Of a stretch of DNA of 64,000 nucleotides, positions 18,477 through 27,544 are shown piece after piece. Location of the stretch: NCBI GenBank assembly GCA_030432695.1, contig JAUILN010000010.1, positions 1-64,000 of the forward strand, written 5' to 3'. The notes beneath the pieces were generated by a model. That model did not search any database and was not told the DNA's origin. It saw only the letters and a list, made by a program, of their open reading frames with translations. The stretch is from a bacterium (GTDB lineage: Bacteria; Planctomycetota; UBA1135; UBA2386). A program made the translations under genes and the position numbers. How positions within the stretch are numbered: position 1 is the stretch's first letter; each line of letters opens with the position of its first letter.

Positions 18477-19278
18477 GCTGCACCGGCTCGCAATGCATGT
18501 GCCCGTACCTCGGGACCATCACAGCGAGCCGCGTTCCAGGACGAGCGCCGGAAGAACTTCCCGTGTGAGCACCGGCCTCGCGCGCAGGATCTGCAATGCT
18601 CCCGCGGATACCGGTTCGAGTTCCCGGAACGGGTTCGACCTGCTCTCCTTCCAACCGCGAAGCGATGTGGACTCGACCTTCGCGTTGCTGCTTGTCGACC
18701 TGAGCACCCGATCGCTGCCGATCCCGTCGCGCAATCGTTTCCCGCTCTCCTGTTTCCTCCTCTCCCACTCGCGCCCTGCCGCGGTGCACTGCCGCGGTGC
18801 ACTGCCGCGGTGCACTGCAGTTCGCGGCCGCCGACCTGTCCTCCGACACACCGGTCTGGCGATTCAGCAAGCGGGTGACCTCCTCGCTCTGACCGAACGA
18901 GCGCGAGGCATACACATGCCTTCGGGCGAGGGGCTGGCCGCGGTCGATGCGTCTGATGTCGTTCCGCCGGTATCTCACCCACGCAGATGCGCGACACCAT
19001 CCGGCCCAAGACATCCGCACAGATGAGGCTCGACCGACGCCGTTGGAGTCCGATCGTGCGCGACGGCCGTAGGTACGCCACGAGCGATCACCTCGGAGCC
19101 AGGAGTTCCTGCCGGGATCGACGGCACACCGCGCCTTCTTCCCGAACGCGGGCTCCGCCGGACCGATGCCGGGAACGCGGCTTGCCAACCGCGGCCTCCC
19201 GAGCGCCGCGCGTCCGCCGATCCGCACGCCCCCATCAGACTCGCGCGGCGCGCACCGGCCTTGCTCCGCAACCATCCC
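18477..19278. other. Long intergenic region without a convincing gene
   Basis: About 800 bases between divergent genes. Reading frames here are short or have Arg/Ser-rich compositions unlike the neighbours. The longest, 18519-18851 on the minus strand, has a few protein-like residues near its end but no start context or family resemblance. It contains the 13-bp triple repeat at 18779-18817. No tRNA fold, REP core or IS end was found. It is somewhat richer in A/T than its surroundings by eye. Confidence 0.5.
18779..18817. repeat. Three perfect 13-bp tandem repeats
   Basis: CCGCGGTGCACTG occurs three times without a gap (18779-18791, 18792-18804, 18805-18817). Each unit contains the palindrome GTGCAC and a CCGCGG palindrome. 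The repeat is about 460 bp upstream of the FG-GAP gene and 300 bp upstream of the small membrane-protein gene. It could be an operator array or slippage. Confidence 0.8.
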
Positions 19279-20787
19279 ATGAACAGCTACTCGCACTTCT
19301 GGTTCTTCGCCCTCGTGGCCGCCACCGGACACGCCTCCGCGCAGACGATTCTCTACGAGGTTCCGTTCCCGTCCGCCGCAGCCGCGACGTCGCTCGAGAC
19401 GCTCGGCGACCTCGACGGCGACGGCATCGACGACTTCCTCGCCGGCGCCTCGGGCGCTGCCGGCAGTCGGGGGCAGGTCCTGGTGTTCTCCGGCGCCGAC
19501 GGCCGGGTGCTCCACACGCTGCTCGGCGACGCCTCCGGCGATCTGCTCGGCCGCGAGATCGCGACGCCCGGCGACCTCGATGGCGACGGCCGCGAGGACT
19601 TCGTGGCGACCGCTCCCACCGGCCAAGGGAGGTCGGGCTACGTGCGCGCCTGGTCGGGCGCCGACGGCAGCGAGCTGTTCACCACCGCATTCGATCCACA
19701 GGCCGAGCTGCAGCCATGGATCGTCGCAGCGGTCGGCGACCTCACCGGTGATGGCGTACAGGAACTCGCGGTCTCGCTCGCCCGCCTGCACAATCGCGAG
19801 GGCGACACGCTGGTGGCCGTGCTCGACGGCACGACCGGCGCCGAGATCGACCGCGTCACCCGGTCGGTCCGTGAGTCGTTCTACGGCGCGCAGATCGCGA
19901 GGATGTCGGACCTCGACGGGGACGGCGCGCCCGAGTTCGCGGTAGCCGCGCCGAGCCACGACTCGGGCTCTGGCTCCTACGGCGCGGTCTTCGTTCATTC
20001 CGGCGCCGACCGCTCGCTGCTCTACACGATCACCGGCAGCGCCGATCATCGCACGGGCGGAGCGATGACGTCGGTGGCCGACCGGGACGGGGACGGGCTG
20101 GACGAACTCGCGATCGTCGAGACCCGACGCATCGCCGGCGCGACCTACGGCGACGTGGTGATCCGCTCCGGCCGCGATGGTTCGATTCTCGCCACCATGT
20201 CCGGCGACCCGGACCGCTTCTGGGCGACGACCGCTCGGCTCGACGCGCTCGGCGATCTCGACGGCGACGACACCGCCGACCTGCTCGTCAGTGGCTACTG
20301 GAAGATCGGCGAGACCACCCAGTACGCGCTCGGGATCTATTCGGGCCGCTCCGAACAGTTGCTGTACGTGCAGCGCGACGTCGGCCAGTCCGGCTTCGAA
20401 GCCGCCTCGGGAGCCGACCTCGACCTCGACGGCGACGACGAGCTCCTGGTGCTGAACCGGACCTCAGCCGGCTACACGCTCCGCGCCCTGGCCGGGGCGC
20501 CGGCGTTCCTCGACGTCGCAACCGGGCAGGCGCGCGTCTTCGAGCGGCTGGAGGTCGCGGTGCGTGGTCGACCGAGCACGTTCGCGGCGCTCTGGCTGAC
20601 GGAGATCGACGGCCGACCGATCACCCCGGTGCTCGTCGTCGATCCCGGCTATCTGCAGGGCGAGATGGGTTTCAGCGGTTGCCTCCCGGCGGGATTCCGC
20701 GCGCGTCTCGGCTTCGAGTCGATCGGCTTCGAACCCGGCGCCGGCCTGTTCCGTAGCCCGATCTCGAGGATCGACTGCGGCATGTAG
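19279..20787 (+). CDS. Secreted FG-GAP / integrin-alpha-like repeat protein
   Basis: A 502-aa exported protein. The signal peptide ends near residue 21 (ALVAATGHASAQ). Residues 35-400 hold about seven FG-GAP-type blades, each with a calcium-binding loop such as GDLDGDGIDDF, GDLDGDGREDF, SDLDGDGAPEF, ADRDGDGLDEL and ADLDLDGDDELL. They should fold as a beta-propeller that binds Ca2+. The C-terminal 100 residues are beta-rich and end in SRIDCGM, with two or three cysteines; this tail differs from the common C-terminal domain found on neighbouring secreted proteins. The start at 19279 gives the signal peptide directly. It may bind a surface or a polymer (inference). Confidence 0.85.
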   Translation: MNSYSHFWFFALVAATGHASAQTILYEVPFPSAAAATSLETLGDLDGDGIDDFLAGASGAAGSRGQVLVFSGADGRVLHTLLGDASGDLLGREIATPGDLDGDGREDFVATAPTGQGRSGYVRAWSGADGSELFTTAFDPQAELQPWIVAAVGDLTGDGVQELAVSLARLHNREGDTLVAVLDGTTGAEIDRVTRSVRESFYGAQIARMSDLDGDGAPEFAVAAPSHDSGSGSYGAVFVHSGADRSLLYTITGSADHRTGGAMTSVADRDGDGLDELAIVETRRIAGATYGDVVIRSGRDGSILATMSGDPDRFWATTARLDALGDLDGDDTADLLVSGYWKIGETTQYALGIYSGRSEQLLYVQRDVGQSGFEAASGADLDLDGDDELLVLNRTSAGYTLRALAGAPAFLDVATGQARVFERLEVAVRGRPSTFAALWLTEIDGRPITPVLVVDPGYLQGEMGFSGCLPAGFRARLGFESIGFEPGAGLFRSPISRIDCGM

Positions 20788-20964
20788 CCGGACCGCCGCG
20801 AGTGCGAAGGTTCCCCGCCGGACAAGAACCGTCCATTCGTCCGGCGAGCACGAACGCTGCGTATCCATTGCAGCGAGTTCGACGGATCCACTGATCCACG
20901 TCCGGGGTGTCCCGTTGCGGGGCCGGCCTGCCCAGCCCCCACCTACACAGCAACGGCCCCCACC

Positions 20965-22338
20965 ATGAAGTCGCCCCTTTCCCTCGCCCTCGCCACTCTC
21001 ACCGCGGCCCTCGCCTTCGCCGCACCCACCACCGCCCAGGGCTGGCTGCAACGCAATCCCGCCAACTCCCCCATCGGCCGCCTGAGCTACAGCATCATGG
21101 CGTACGACGCCAACCGCGGCCGCACGGTGCTGTTCGGGGGCTTCTCCGTCGCCCCCGGAACCGGCACCGATCTCGGCGACACCTGGGAGTGGGACGGCAC
21201 CAACTGGCAGCAGATGAACCCGGTCCACTCGCCGTCGGCACGCCGGTTCACCGCGCTGGCATTCGACGCCAACCGCAACCGCGTGGTCCTCTTCGGCGGC
21301 AAGGACTTCACCGGCGTCGACCAGAACGATACCTGGGAGTGGGACGGCAACGACTGGACCCAGATCTTCCCGAACAACTCGCCGGCGCCGCGCTGGATCC
21401 ACACGATGACCTACGATTGGGCCCGGCAGCGCACGGTGCTGTTCGGGGGTCGCGGCGGCGCGGCAGACACCTGGGAATGGGACGGGGTCGACTGGGTCCA
21501 GCGGTTCCCCGCGAACAACCCGCCGCACATCGAGTCGCACGCGATGGCGTACGACATCAACCGCCAGGTGGTGGTGATGTATGGCGGTGACCTCGGCGGC
21601 CGCTCCTACATCGACGAGACCTGGGAGTGGGACGGCACCAACTGGGTGCAGCGCCTGCCGGCCCACGATCCCGGCCAGCGCCGGGCGATGTCGATGGCCT
21701 ACAGCCTGGCGCGCGGCACCGTGATGATGTTCGCCGGCGAAGACCCGAGCTTTGCCAGCCTCACCGACACCTGGGAGTGGGACGGCACCGACTGGCGCCT
21801 GCTGCACGAGGTCTCCGGCCCGGAAGCCCGCCGCTATCACGGCGTGGTGTACGACCTCCTGCGCGATCGCCTGGTCACCTTCGGCGGCAACAGCAGCAAC
21901 AACACGCACCTCGCCGACACCTGGGAATGGGCGCCCGACGCCGCCACCACGCGTCCCTACGGCACCGGTTGCGGCGCGAGTCCACTGACGTTGGCGGCGC
22001 TCGGACGCCCGGCACTCGGCGCGACCTTCCAGCTCGAGACCACGAACATCGACCCGGCAACGGCTGCGTTCGGCCTGGTGTTCAGCGTGACCGAGCACGA
22101 CCCGGGCATCGACCTGACGCCGTTCGGCTTCACCGGCTGCCAGCAGTACACCGGCTCCGACATCGGCGTGCTGATCCCGGTCTCGGGCAGCATGGCCACC
22201 TTCCCCGTGTCGGTGCCGAACGACACCAACCTGGTCGGCCTGCACCTCTACACCCAGTCACTGACCGCGACACCGGGCGCCAATCCGGGCGGCGTGTTGA
22301 CCTCGAACGCCGTCGACCTCGGCGTGAACGTTCGCTGA
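20965..22338 (+). CDS. Secreted kelch-type beta-propeller protein with lineage-specific C-terminal domain
   Basis: A 457-aa product. The signal peptide covers residues 1-25 (MKSPLSLALATLTAALAFAAPTTAQ would be cleaved after AQ). Six kelch-like blades follow, each of about 48 residues with the pattern M-x-YD-x-R-x-x-VLFGG and closing in DTWEWDG(T/N)xW. Repeated coding sequence makes the DNA locally repetitive. From about residue 330 (PYGTGCGASP) begins the roughly 115-residue C-terminal domain shared with other exported proteins here, with SGSMATFPVSVPNDTNLVG and LYTQSLTATPGANPGG. No catalytic residues are evident, so a surface-binding role is most likely (inference). Confidence 0.88.
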   Translation: MKSPLSLALATLTAALAFAAPTTAQGWLQRNPANSPIGRLSYSIMAYDANRGRTVLFGGFSVAPGTGTDLGDTWEWDGTNWQQMNPVHSPSARRFTALAFDANRNRVVLFGGKDFTGVDQNDTWEWDGNDWTQIFPNNSPAPRWIHTMTYDWARQRTVLFGGRGGAADTWEWDGVDWVQRFPANNPPHIESHAMAYDINRQVVVMYGGDLGGRSYIDETWEWDGTNWVQRLPAHDPGQRRAMSMAYSLARGTVMMFAGEDPSFASLTDTWEWDGTDWRLLHEVSGPEARRYHGVVYDLLRDRLVTFGGNSSNNTHLADTWEWAPDAATTRPYGTGCGASPLTLAALGRPALGATFQLETTNIDPATAAFGLVFSVTEHDPGIDLTPFGFTGCQQYTGSDIGVLIPVSGSMATFPVSVPNDTNLVGLHLYTQSLTATPGANPGGVLTSNAVDLGVNVR

Positions 22339-22663
22339 CGGAGGCACCGCGTACGCCGCCCGATGGGATCTGCCCGATCGGCGGCACCCGGTCCACCAGT
22401 GGCGACGAGCCTCGATCCCGCCCGACGAATCGGCTGCGAACCGGGCAGATTGTGCATCCCACCCGGCAAGCCGAGATCCGGACCACCACCCGTCGCGCGG
22501 CCGGTCGGCTCCTGATGGTCGGCGCGGCCTCCTGACGCAGGCGAATGGGTGCGATTCGCTTCGCTCGCCGCACTTCGAGCGATTCGGCCGCGCCGAGGAT
22601 CCGCCTGGAATGCACCACTCCCGGGAATCGGCGCCTGGCGCACCTGTTCTCGGGAGGCCTCGA

Positions 22664-23104
22664 TCAGAGTTCGTAGGTGCCCACGAACTCCGCCTCGCCG
22701 ACGACCTTGCCGCGCATCGCTTCGACGACGTCCCGCTTCTCCGCGCCCGCCGCGAGATCCAGCGGTCGGTCCAGCGCATAGAGGTGGAAGTGGTAGTGGT
22801 GTACCCCATGACCTGACGGTGGCTTGGGTCCGCCATATCCCGTCTCGTCGAAGTCGTTGCGTCCCGCGATGCCGTTGGAGGTCCCCTCGTCGAGCCCGTC
22901 GGAATCCGCGGGGATCCCATAGAGCAGCCAGTGCACGAACGGCTCGTCACCGGGTGCGTCCGGATCCTCGCAGACCAGGGCCAGCTCGACCGCCTCCTCG
23001 GGAACTTCCTGCCAGCGAAGTGGGGGCGACACGTCCCCTCCATCGCGGACGTGCCGCCGGGGAATCCGTGCGTTCGCGTCCATTGCCGAACTCGTCAACT
23101 GCAT
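22664..23104 (-). CDS. YbhB/YbcL family (PEBP) Raf-kinase-inhibitor-like protein
   Basis: A 146-aa protein of normal length for bacterial PEBP. It has the ligand-pocket motifs: LALVCEDPDAPGDEPFVHWLLYGIP (the DPDAP and HW signatures) and YGGPKPPSGHGVHHYHFHLYAL (GxxPPxGxGxHxY). It has no signal peptide and is cytosolic. The natural ligand of bacterial members is unclear. It is a stand-alone gene; the 325 bp between it and the kelch gene hold no feature I can support. Confidence 0.92.
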   Translation of the reverse strand: MQLTSSAMDANARIPRRHVRDGGDVSPPLRWQEVPEEAVELALVCEDPDAPGDEPFVHWLLYGIPADSDGLDEGTSNGIAGRNDFDETGYGGPKPPSGHGVHHYHFHLYALDRPLDLAAGAEKRDVVEAMRGKVVGEAEFVGTYEL

Positions 23105-23259
23105 CGTTCTCGTCGCTCCTCTGCTTGCTGGGATACTCCACGACCCCGCGGGAGGGTCGAGGCGTCAGAACCTCGCGCTCCGCCGCCGCGCGAGGGAACA
23201 ACAAGGGACGTACCCGGCGTACCTGATCTCCTGCGCAGTAGCCCCCGCGCAGTGGCCCG

Positions 23260-26043
23260 CTACTCCGTCGCGCGCCCCTCCTGCAAGAGCCGCATCGGAG
23301 CGCGGCGGGCCACCAACACCGCCGGCGCGAGGCTGGCCCCCAGACAGACCGCGAAGCACACTGCCAGGCCGAGACCCAGGTCAGCCCACGGCACGACGAA
23401 CGGTGCGGTGACGTCCATCGAGCGGCAGCCCGCGACGATCCCGGTCCACGACGCGCCGAGCCCGAACAGGAGACTCACCACCGCCGCCAACAGCCCGATC
23501 AGCAGGCCCTCGGCCAGGATGAGCCGGACGATCTGACCGCGGGTCTGGCCGATGCTGCGCAGGATGCCGATCTCCCAGCTCCGCGCGCGGACCGCGGCGA
23601 GCAGGGTGTGGATCACCGCGGCCCCCGCGAGCAGCAGCGCCCACAGCGGATAGGTGCTGAGGTTGTCGATGACCCGCGTCACCTTCGCGCTCAGGCCACT
23701 GCCGACCGTGCGGGCATTGACGATCCGCAGATAGGCCTGCCCGTCGGCGTCGGCGGCCGCGACGTGGTCCGAGGAGCCATCGAGCATCCGCTGCGTCGGC
23801 TTCTCGAGCGCGCCCGGCTCGACCCCCTCCGCGAGCCGATACCAGAAGGTGCGGTAGGCCGCGGACGGATAGGCGACCCGTGCGGTCTCGGGGGTCACGA
23901 AGATCATCCCGCCGACCCGGCCCGTGTTCCGACGCATCCCGATGTAGCGCATGAACAGGTGCCACCCGTCCATGCGGACCACGCCGGCGATGGTGTAGGT
24001 CAGCTTCCGATGCCGCGCGTCGCCGCTGTCCAGGACCATCGGCATGCCAAGGTCGTAGCGGTCGGGAAAGCGCCGGTACAGGTTGTCGGAGATCAGGCAG
24101 CCGGTGCCGTCCGCCAACCGCGGAGCTGCCTCCGCCATGCTCCCGCGCACGAACTCCGATCGGATCATCCCGGACTCGGCGCCGAGCAATGCCGGGAGGT
24201 CGCAGCCGAAGTACATCACGTCTCGGCTGAAGAAGTCGACGTGGTCGATCACCGTGTCCGGCGGCAGATTGTCGAGCAGCGGGTTCTCCAACAGGATCGG
24301 CACGGCGGCCTCCACGCCGGGTAACGCGGCGAGGTCCGCCAGCCGGTCGTCGGGAACGCCGTCGGGAAGCACATGCACCACCGCGTCGGGGATCCGGTCG
24401 GTCAGCAGGAACGGCACCGCCATCGATCGACCCCAGACCTGGATCACCACGTAGAGTCCGAGCCCGACCAGCAGCGCCGCGACGCATCCCGCCGTGCGCC
24501 ACAGGTTGATGCTCAATTGGCGGCCCAGCAGCCGTGGATTGAGGCCGAGGAGCAATCCGGCAACGGCCGCGAACCCGGGCTCGCAGAGGCGCAGCAACCA
24601 CGGCAGCAGACAGATCGATCCCACCAGCGCCGTGACGAACGACAGCGGCACCAGCACCGTCGAGCGGAACGGGTCCGGCACCCAGGTGGTGGTGGCCGCC
24701 CAGGGATTGAACGCGATCAGCACCAGGCCCAACGGCACGAGCCAGCGCGGCGCGGTGTCGGGCACCAGCAGCGACGCGGCGGCCATCCCCTCCAACGGAC
24801 GACGGCGCACCGCGTGGAACGCGGGTACGGCGACCGCCAGCGCCACCGCACCGAACGCGGTCCACGCCCCCACCTCCAGCAACGGTCCCAGTGGGAACGC
24901 CAGCCGCACCGTCACTCCACCGTGGAACGACCAGCTCGTATCCTCTTGGAGGACCGCCACCCCCACGCCCACGCCGAGCAGCCAGCCCAGCGTCGCGACC
25001 ACCGCGCCCTCCGAGACGAGGAGACCGAGCACCTGTGCCCGGGTCAGCCCGATCGCCCGCAGCATCGCCAACTGCCGGATGCGCTCCTGCACCCCCATGC
25101 TGAAGGTGTTGAAGATGATGAAGAGACCGGCGATCAGCGCCAGCTTCGTCGACGCATTGCGCATCAGCGGCAGGTACCACGCGCCGCTGGAATGAGGCGC
25201 GCCGAACTCCGCACTGACGTTGCTCGGCGCCATCAATGCCTCGAAGGTCTCGACCTGCGTCGGCGGATCGAGCGCGGCCACGAAGCGCTCGCAGCGCGCC
25301 ACGAAGGCGTCACGGGTGGCAGCATCGTGCAGCCCGACCGCCACCCGATTCGCCGTCGCCGAGAGCCCCATGATCCGCTCGTACAGCGCCGTCGACGCAT
25401 ACACGCCGGTCAGCCCCTTCACGTCGGCCGGCGCATCGACGAGGCCGCCCACGCGGAGGGTGTGCCAACCCGCCACCGTCGCGATCTCGAACCGGTCGCC
25501 CAGCTCGACGCGCAGTCTCCTGGCCACGTTCGCGTCGAGCGCCACGCTCGGATCGTCAACCGCCTGGCCCAGGTCCGGCCACGAGCCCTCGACCATCGGC
25601 CGTGGCGGGGTCGGACTGCGCGTGCCGTACAGCGCGGTCGCCACGTGCCCCACCGCCACGGCCCCCGACGACCCGAAGTCGGTGCTGGAGCTGCGACTCT
25701 TCGCCAGCTCCACCATCGCCAGCGCCGCGGGGAACGTCACCCGCACCTCCGGCTGCTCCGCGAGCCAGGGCAAGATCTCTGGCGCCAGCGCAGGCAGGGG
25801 CGGGTTGGCGCTCGCGCGGTTGCGGTCGTTGTCGACGTCGTCCTCGGTGCCGGCACTGAGCAGCACCTCGTAGCCGCCCCGCATGCGCGCGGCGCTGCTC
25901 TCGTCCTCACTCACCGCGGCGGTCTGCCCACCCACGACCACCACGACCATCGCCACCGCGAGGGTGACCGCCCCCACCGTGACCACCGCGCGGATCGGAT
26001 GCCGGCGCCAGTGCGCCCAGAGCAGCTTGGCGAGCAGCCTCAT
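23260..26043 (-). CDS. ABC transporter permease, FtsX/MacB-like with two FtsX domains
   Basis: A 927-aa permease. An N-terminal membrane segment (about 18-40) is followed by a large MacB-type periplasmic domain to about 300. A first FtsX domain (AGLFIIFNTFSMG, then RIRQLAMLRAIGLTRAQVL) has three or four spans. More central spans, a second extracytoplasmic domain and a C-terminal FtsX domain (ARSWEIGILRSIGQTRGQIV) follow. The RxxGxTRxQV coupling signature therefore appears twice. The ATG at 26043 overlaps the ATPase stop in an ATGA, so the genes are coupled. Such systems move lipoproteins, lipids or peptides, or transmit force to cell-wall enzymes; the substrate is not evident. Confidence 0.9.
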   Translation of the reverse strand: MRLLAKLLWAHWRRHPIRAVVTVGAVTLAVAMVVVVVGGQTAAVSEDESSAARMRGGYEVLLSAGTEDDVDNDRNRASANPPLPALAPEILPWLAEQPEVRVTFPAALAMVELAKSRSSSTDFGSSGAVAVGHVATALYGTRSPTPPRPMVEGSWPDLGQAVDDPSVALDANVARRLRVELGDRFEIATVAGWHTLRVGGLVDAPADVKGLTGVYASTALYERIMGLSATANRVAVGLHDAATRDAFVARCERFVAALDPPTQVETFEALMAPSNVSAEFGAPHSSGAWYLPLMRNASTKLALIAGLFIIFNTFSMGVQERIRQLAMLRAIGLTRAQVLGLLVSEGAVVATLGWLLGVGVGVAVLQEDTSWSFHGGVTVRLAFPLGPLLEVGAWTAFGAVALAVAVPAFHAVRRRPLEGMAAASLLVPDTAPRWLVPLGLVLIAFNPWAATTTWVPDPFRSTVLVPLSFVTALVGSICLLPWLLRLCEPGFAAVAGLLLGLNPRLLGRQLSINLWRTAGCVAALLVGLGLYVVIQVWGRSMAVPFLLTDRIPDAVVHVLPDGVPDDRLADLAALPGVEAAVPILLENPLLDNLPPDTVIDHVDFFSRDVMYFGCDLPALLGAESGMIRSEFVRGSMAEAAPRLADGTGCLISDNLYRRFPDRYDLGMPMVLDSGDARHRKLTYTIAGVVRMDGWHLFMRYIGMRRNTGRVGGMIFVTPETARVAYPSAAYRTFWYRLAEGVEPGALEKPTQRMLDGSSDHVAAADADGQAYLRIVNARTVGSGLSAKVTRVIDNLSTYPLWALLLAGAAVIHTLLAAVRARSWEIGILRSIGQTRGQIVRLILAEGLLIGLLAAVVSLLFGLGASWTGIVAGCRSMDVTAPFVVPWADLGLGLAVCFAVCLGASLAPAVLVARRAPMRLLQEGRATE

Positions 26044-26837
26044 GCTTGGGTCCCCGCGGCGGCCGGGACGTCGACCAGTTCGTGGAAGCGGGCGCCCAGT
26101 GCTGCGGCAGTGCTGAAGTCCCGCCGGTCCAGGGTCGCCGTGAGGTGACCGTCCCGCAGCAGCAGCACGCGGTCCGACCACATCGCCACGACCGGATCGT
26201 GGGTGACCAGCACCACGGTGCACCGCTGCGCCGCCGCCAACTCCCGAAGCCGCGAACAGAACCGCTCCCGATTGCCGGAGTCGAGGTTGCCGGTGGGCTC
26301 GTCGGCCAGCAGCACCGAGGGGTCGTTGATGAGTGCCCGCGCGATCGCGACGCGCTGCTGCTCCCCGCCACTGAGCTGGTCGGGCCGGTGCTTCCGACGC
26401 GCGCCGAGTCCGAGCGCCTCGAGCAGCTCCGCGCACTTCACGGGATCGCTCCGACCGGCACGCTCCATCAGGAGCGGTAGCTGCACGTTGTCCTCTACCG
26501 TCAGCGTCGGCACGAGGTTGTAGGCCTGGAAGACGAGACCCATGTGCCGCCTGCGGAACAGGGTCAACGAACGGTCGTCGAGCGTGTGGAGGTCCTGTCC
26601 ACCGAGCGTCACCGAGCCGCTGGTTGGCGTGATCAGCCCGGCGAGCAGATGCAGCAGCGTGCTCTTGCCGGAACCGCTGGCTCCCATCACGGCGACGAAC
26701 TCACCGCGGGATGCGGTGAATCCGACGTCGACCAGTGCCGGAACCGCGACCGTGCCCTGATGAAAGATCTTGCCGAGCCGCTCGACCACCAGGTGGCGGT
26801 CGAGGTCGGACGACGCATTGGCGTGCTGGTTACCCAC
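26040..26837 (-). CDS. ABC transporter ATP-binding protein, LolD/MacB family
   Basis: A 265-aa ATPase. Walker A is GASGSGKS (residues 52-59), the Q-loop is in GLVFQAYNLVP, the signature is LSGGEQQRVAIARAL (155-169), and Walker B is LLADEPTGNLDS (176-187) with the D-loop. The switch His is in LVTHDP. The LTVEDNVQLPL segment is typical of the LolD/MacB group that partners with FtsX-type permeases. The coupled permease follows on the same strand. No membrane-fusion protein gene is adjacent. Confidence 0.93.
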   Translation of the reverse strand: MGNQHANASSDLDRHLVVERLGKIFHQGTVAVPALVDVGFTASRGEFVAVMGASGSGKSTLLHLLAGLITPTSGSVTLGGQDLHTLDDRSLTLFRRRHMGLVFQAYNLVPTLTVEDNVQLPLLMERAGRSDPVKCAELLEALGLGARRKHRPDQLSGGEQQRVAIARALINDPSVLLADEPTGNLDSGNRERFCSRLRELAAAQRCTVVLVTHDPVVAMWSDRVLLLRDGHLTATLDRRDFSTAAALGARFHELVDVPAAAGTQA

Positions 26838-27119
26838 ACCATTTCCTGTAGCGGGTGCCGGGCATCATGGAAGGCCGCCGAACGACGGAATGCGGCTAAT
26901 CCACGCAGCTCTTCTCGAGCCCCTGATCATTCTCGATTTCGGGTGAACGGCCTCCGAGAAGCATCGTTGGCGTGCGCCCCGCATACCGATCCTCCGGGCC
27001 GCGGCAGCCCATTGCGCGCATCGGCACGTGCCAAGTTCCCTCGCGACGACGCCCCAGCGAGTGATCCGATCGAAGTCGGTCGCGCTGACCGTGTGGTCTG
27101 GATCGACTCTTCCCGAGAA

Positions 27120-27395
27120 TCAGCGCTGAGCGCGCATACACGAGAGGAGCAGATAGCCCGACAACGCCAGACATGCCGTGAGCGCGCTGACCATCGGTAC
27201 CGCGACGACCAGTTTGACCACGAAGCCGAGGACGTGGTGGAAGGTGATCGGTTCGGCCTGGTGCAGGGTCCGCATGACCCAGAGCGTGCAGCCCACCGCG
27301 CCGACGAGCGCGCCGCGGCCCCAGACCTTCATCCACATCGGCATCGGGCGAGGCCGGGGATGGAAGGTCCCAACGATCCGGGTGGGAACGGGCAT
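27120..27395 (-). CDS. Small membrane protein, two predicted segments
   Basis: A 91-aa product read from the ATG at 27395. A short basic start (MPVPTRIVGTFHPRPRP) is followed by two hydrophobic spans, about 27-42 (ALVGAVGCTLWVM) and 55-85 (VVKLVVAVPMVSALTACLALSGYLLLS). The frame stays open upstream but that part does not look coding. No family is recognised. It stands alone between the ABC operon and a decayed ELWxxDGT gene. Confidence 0.5.
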   Translation of the reverse strand: MPVPTRIVGTFHPRPRPMPMWMKVWGRGALVGAVGCTLWVMRTLHQAEPITFHHVLGFVVKLVVAVPMVSALTACLALSGYLLLSCMRAQR

Positions 27396-27544
27396 GGGGC
27401 CGCGCGGCTCCCGCCACCACGCACGAGGGGTGAAGGAGCCGGCCGCTCCGGTGTCTCGTTCGTCGATCGCCACGCGGGAATCGTGTGCGGACGGGTCCGA
27501 TGCCGGAACCCCCGGGGCCCCGATCCGATCCACCGACCGAGCGG

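Noticed and set aside
18519..18851. 110-codon minus-strand frame as a gene
   Set aside because: Arg/Ser-rich start crossing the 13-bp repeats, no ribosome site, no family resemblance; only its end looks faintly protein-like.
21170..21930. Six spaced near-identical DNA repeats (around GACACCTGGGAGTGGGACGG), CRISPR-like at first sight
   Set aside because: They encode the DTWEWDG end of each kelch blade in an intact gene; the intervening sequence is coding and not spacer-like.
22339..22663. Possible small gene or Uma2-like leader (GGAATGCACCACTCC near 22610)
   Set aside because: Similarity to the Uma2 leader is limited to a few bases, and no coding frame with a recognisable product follows.
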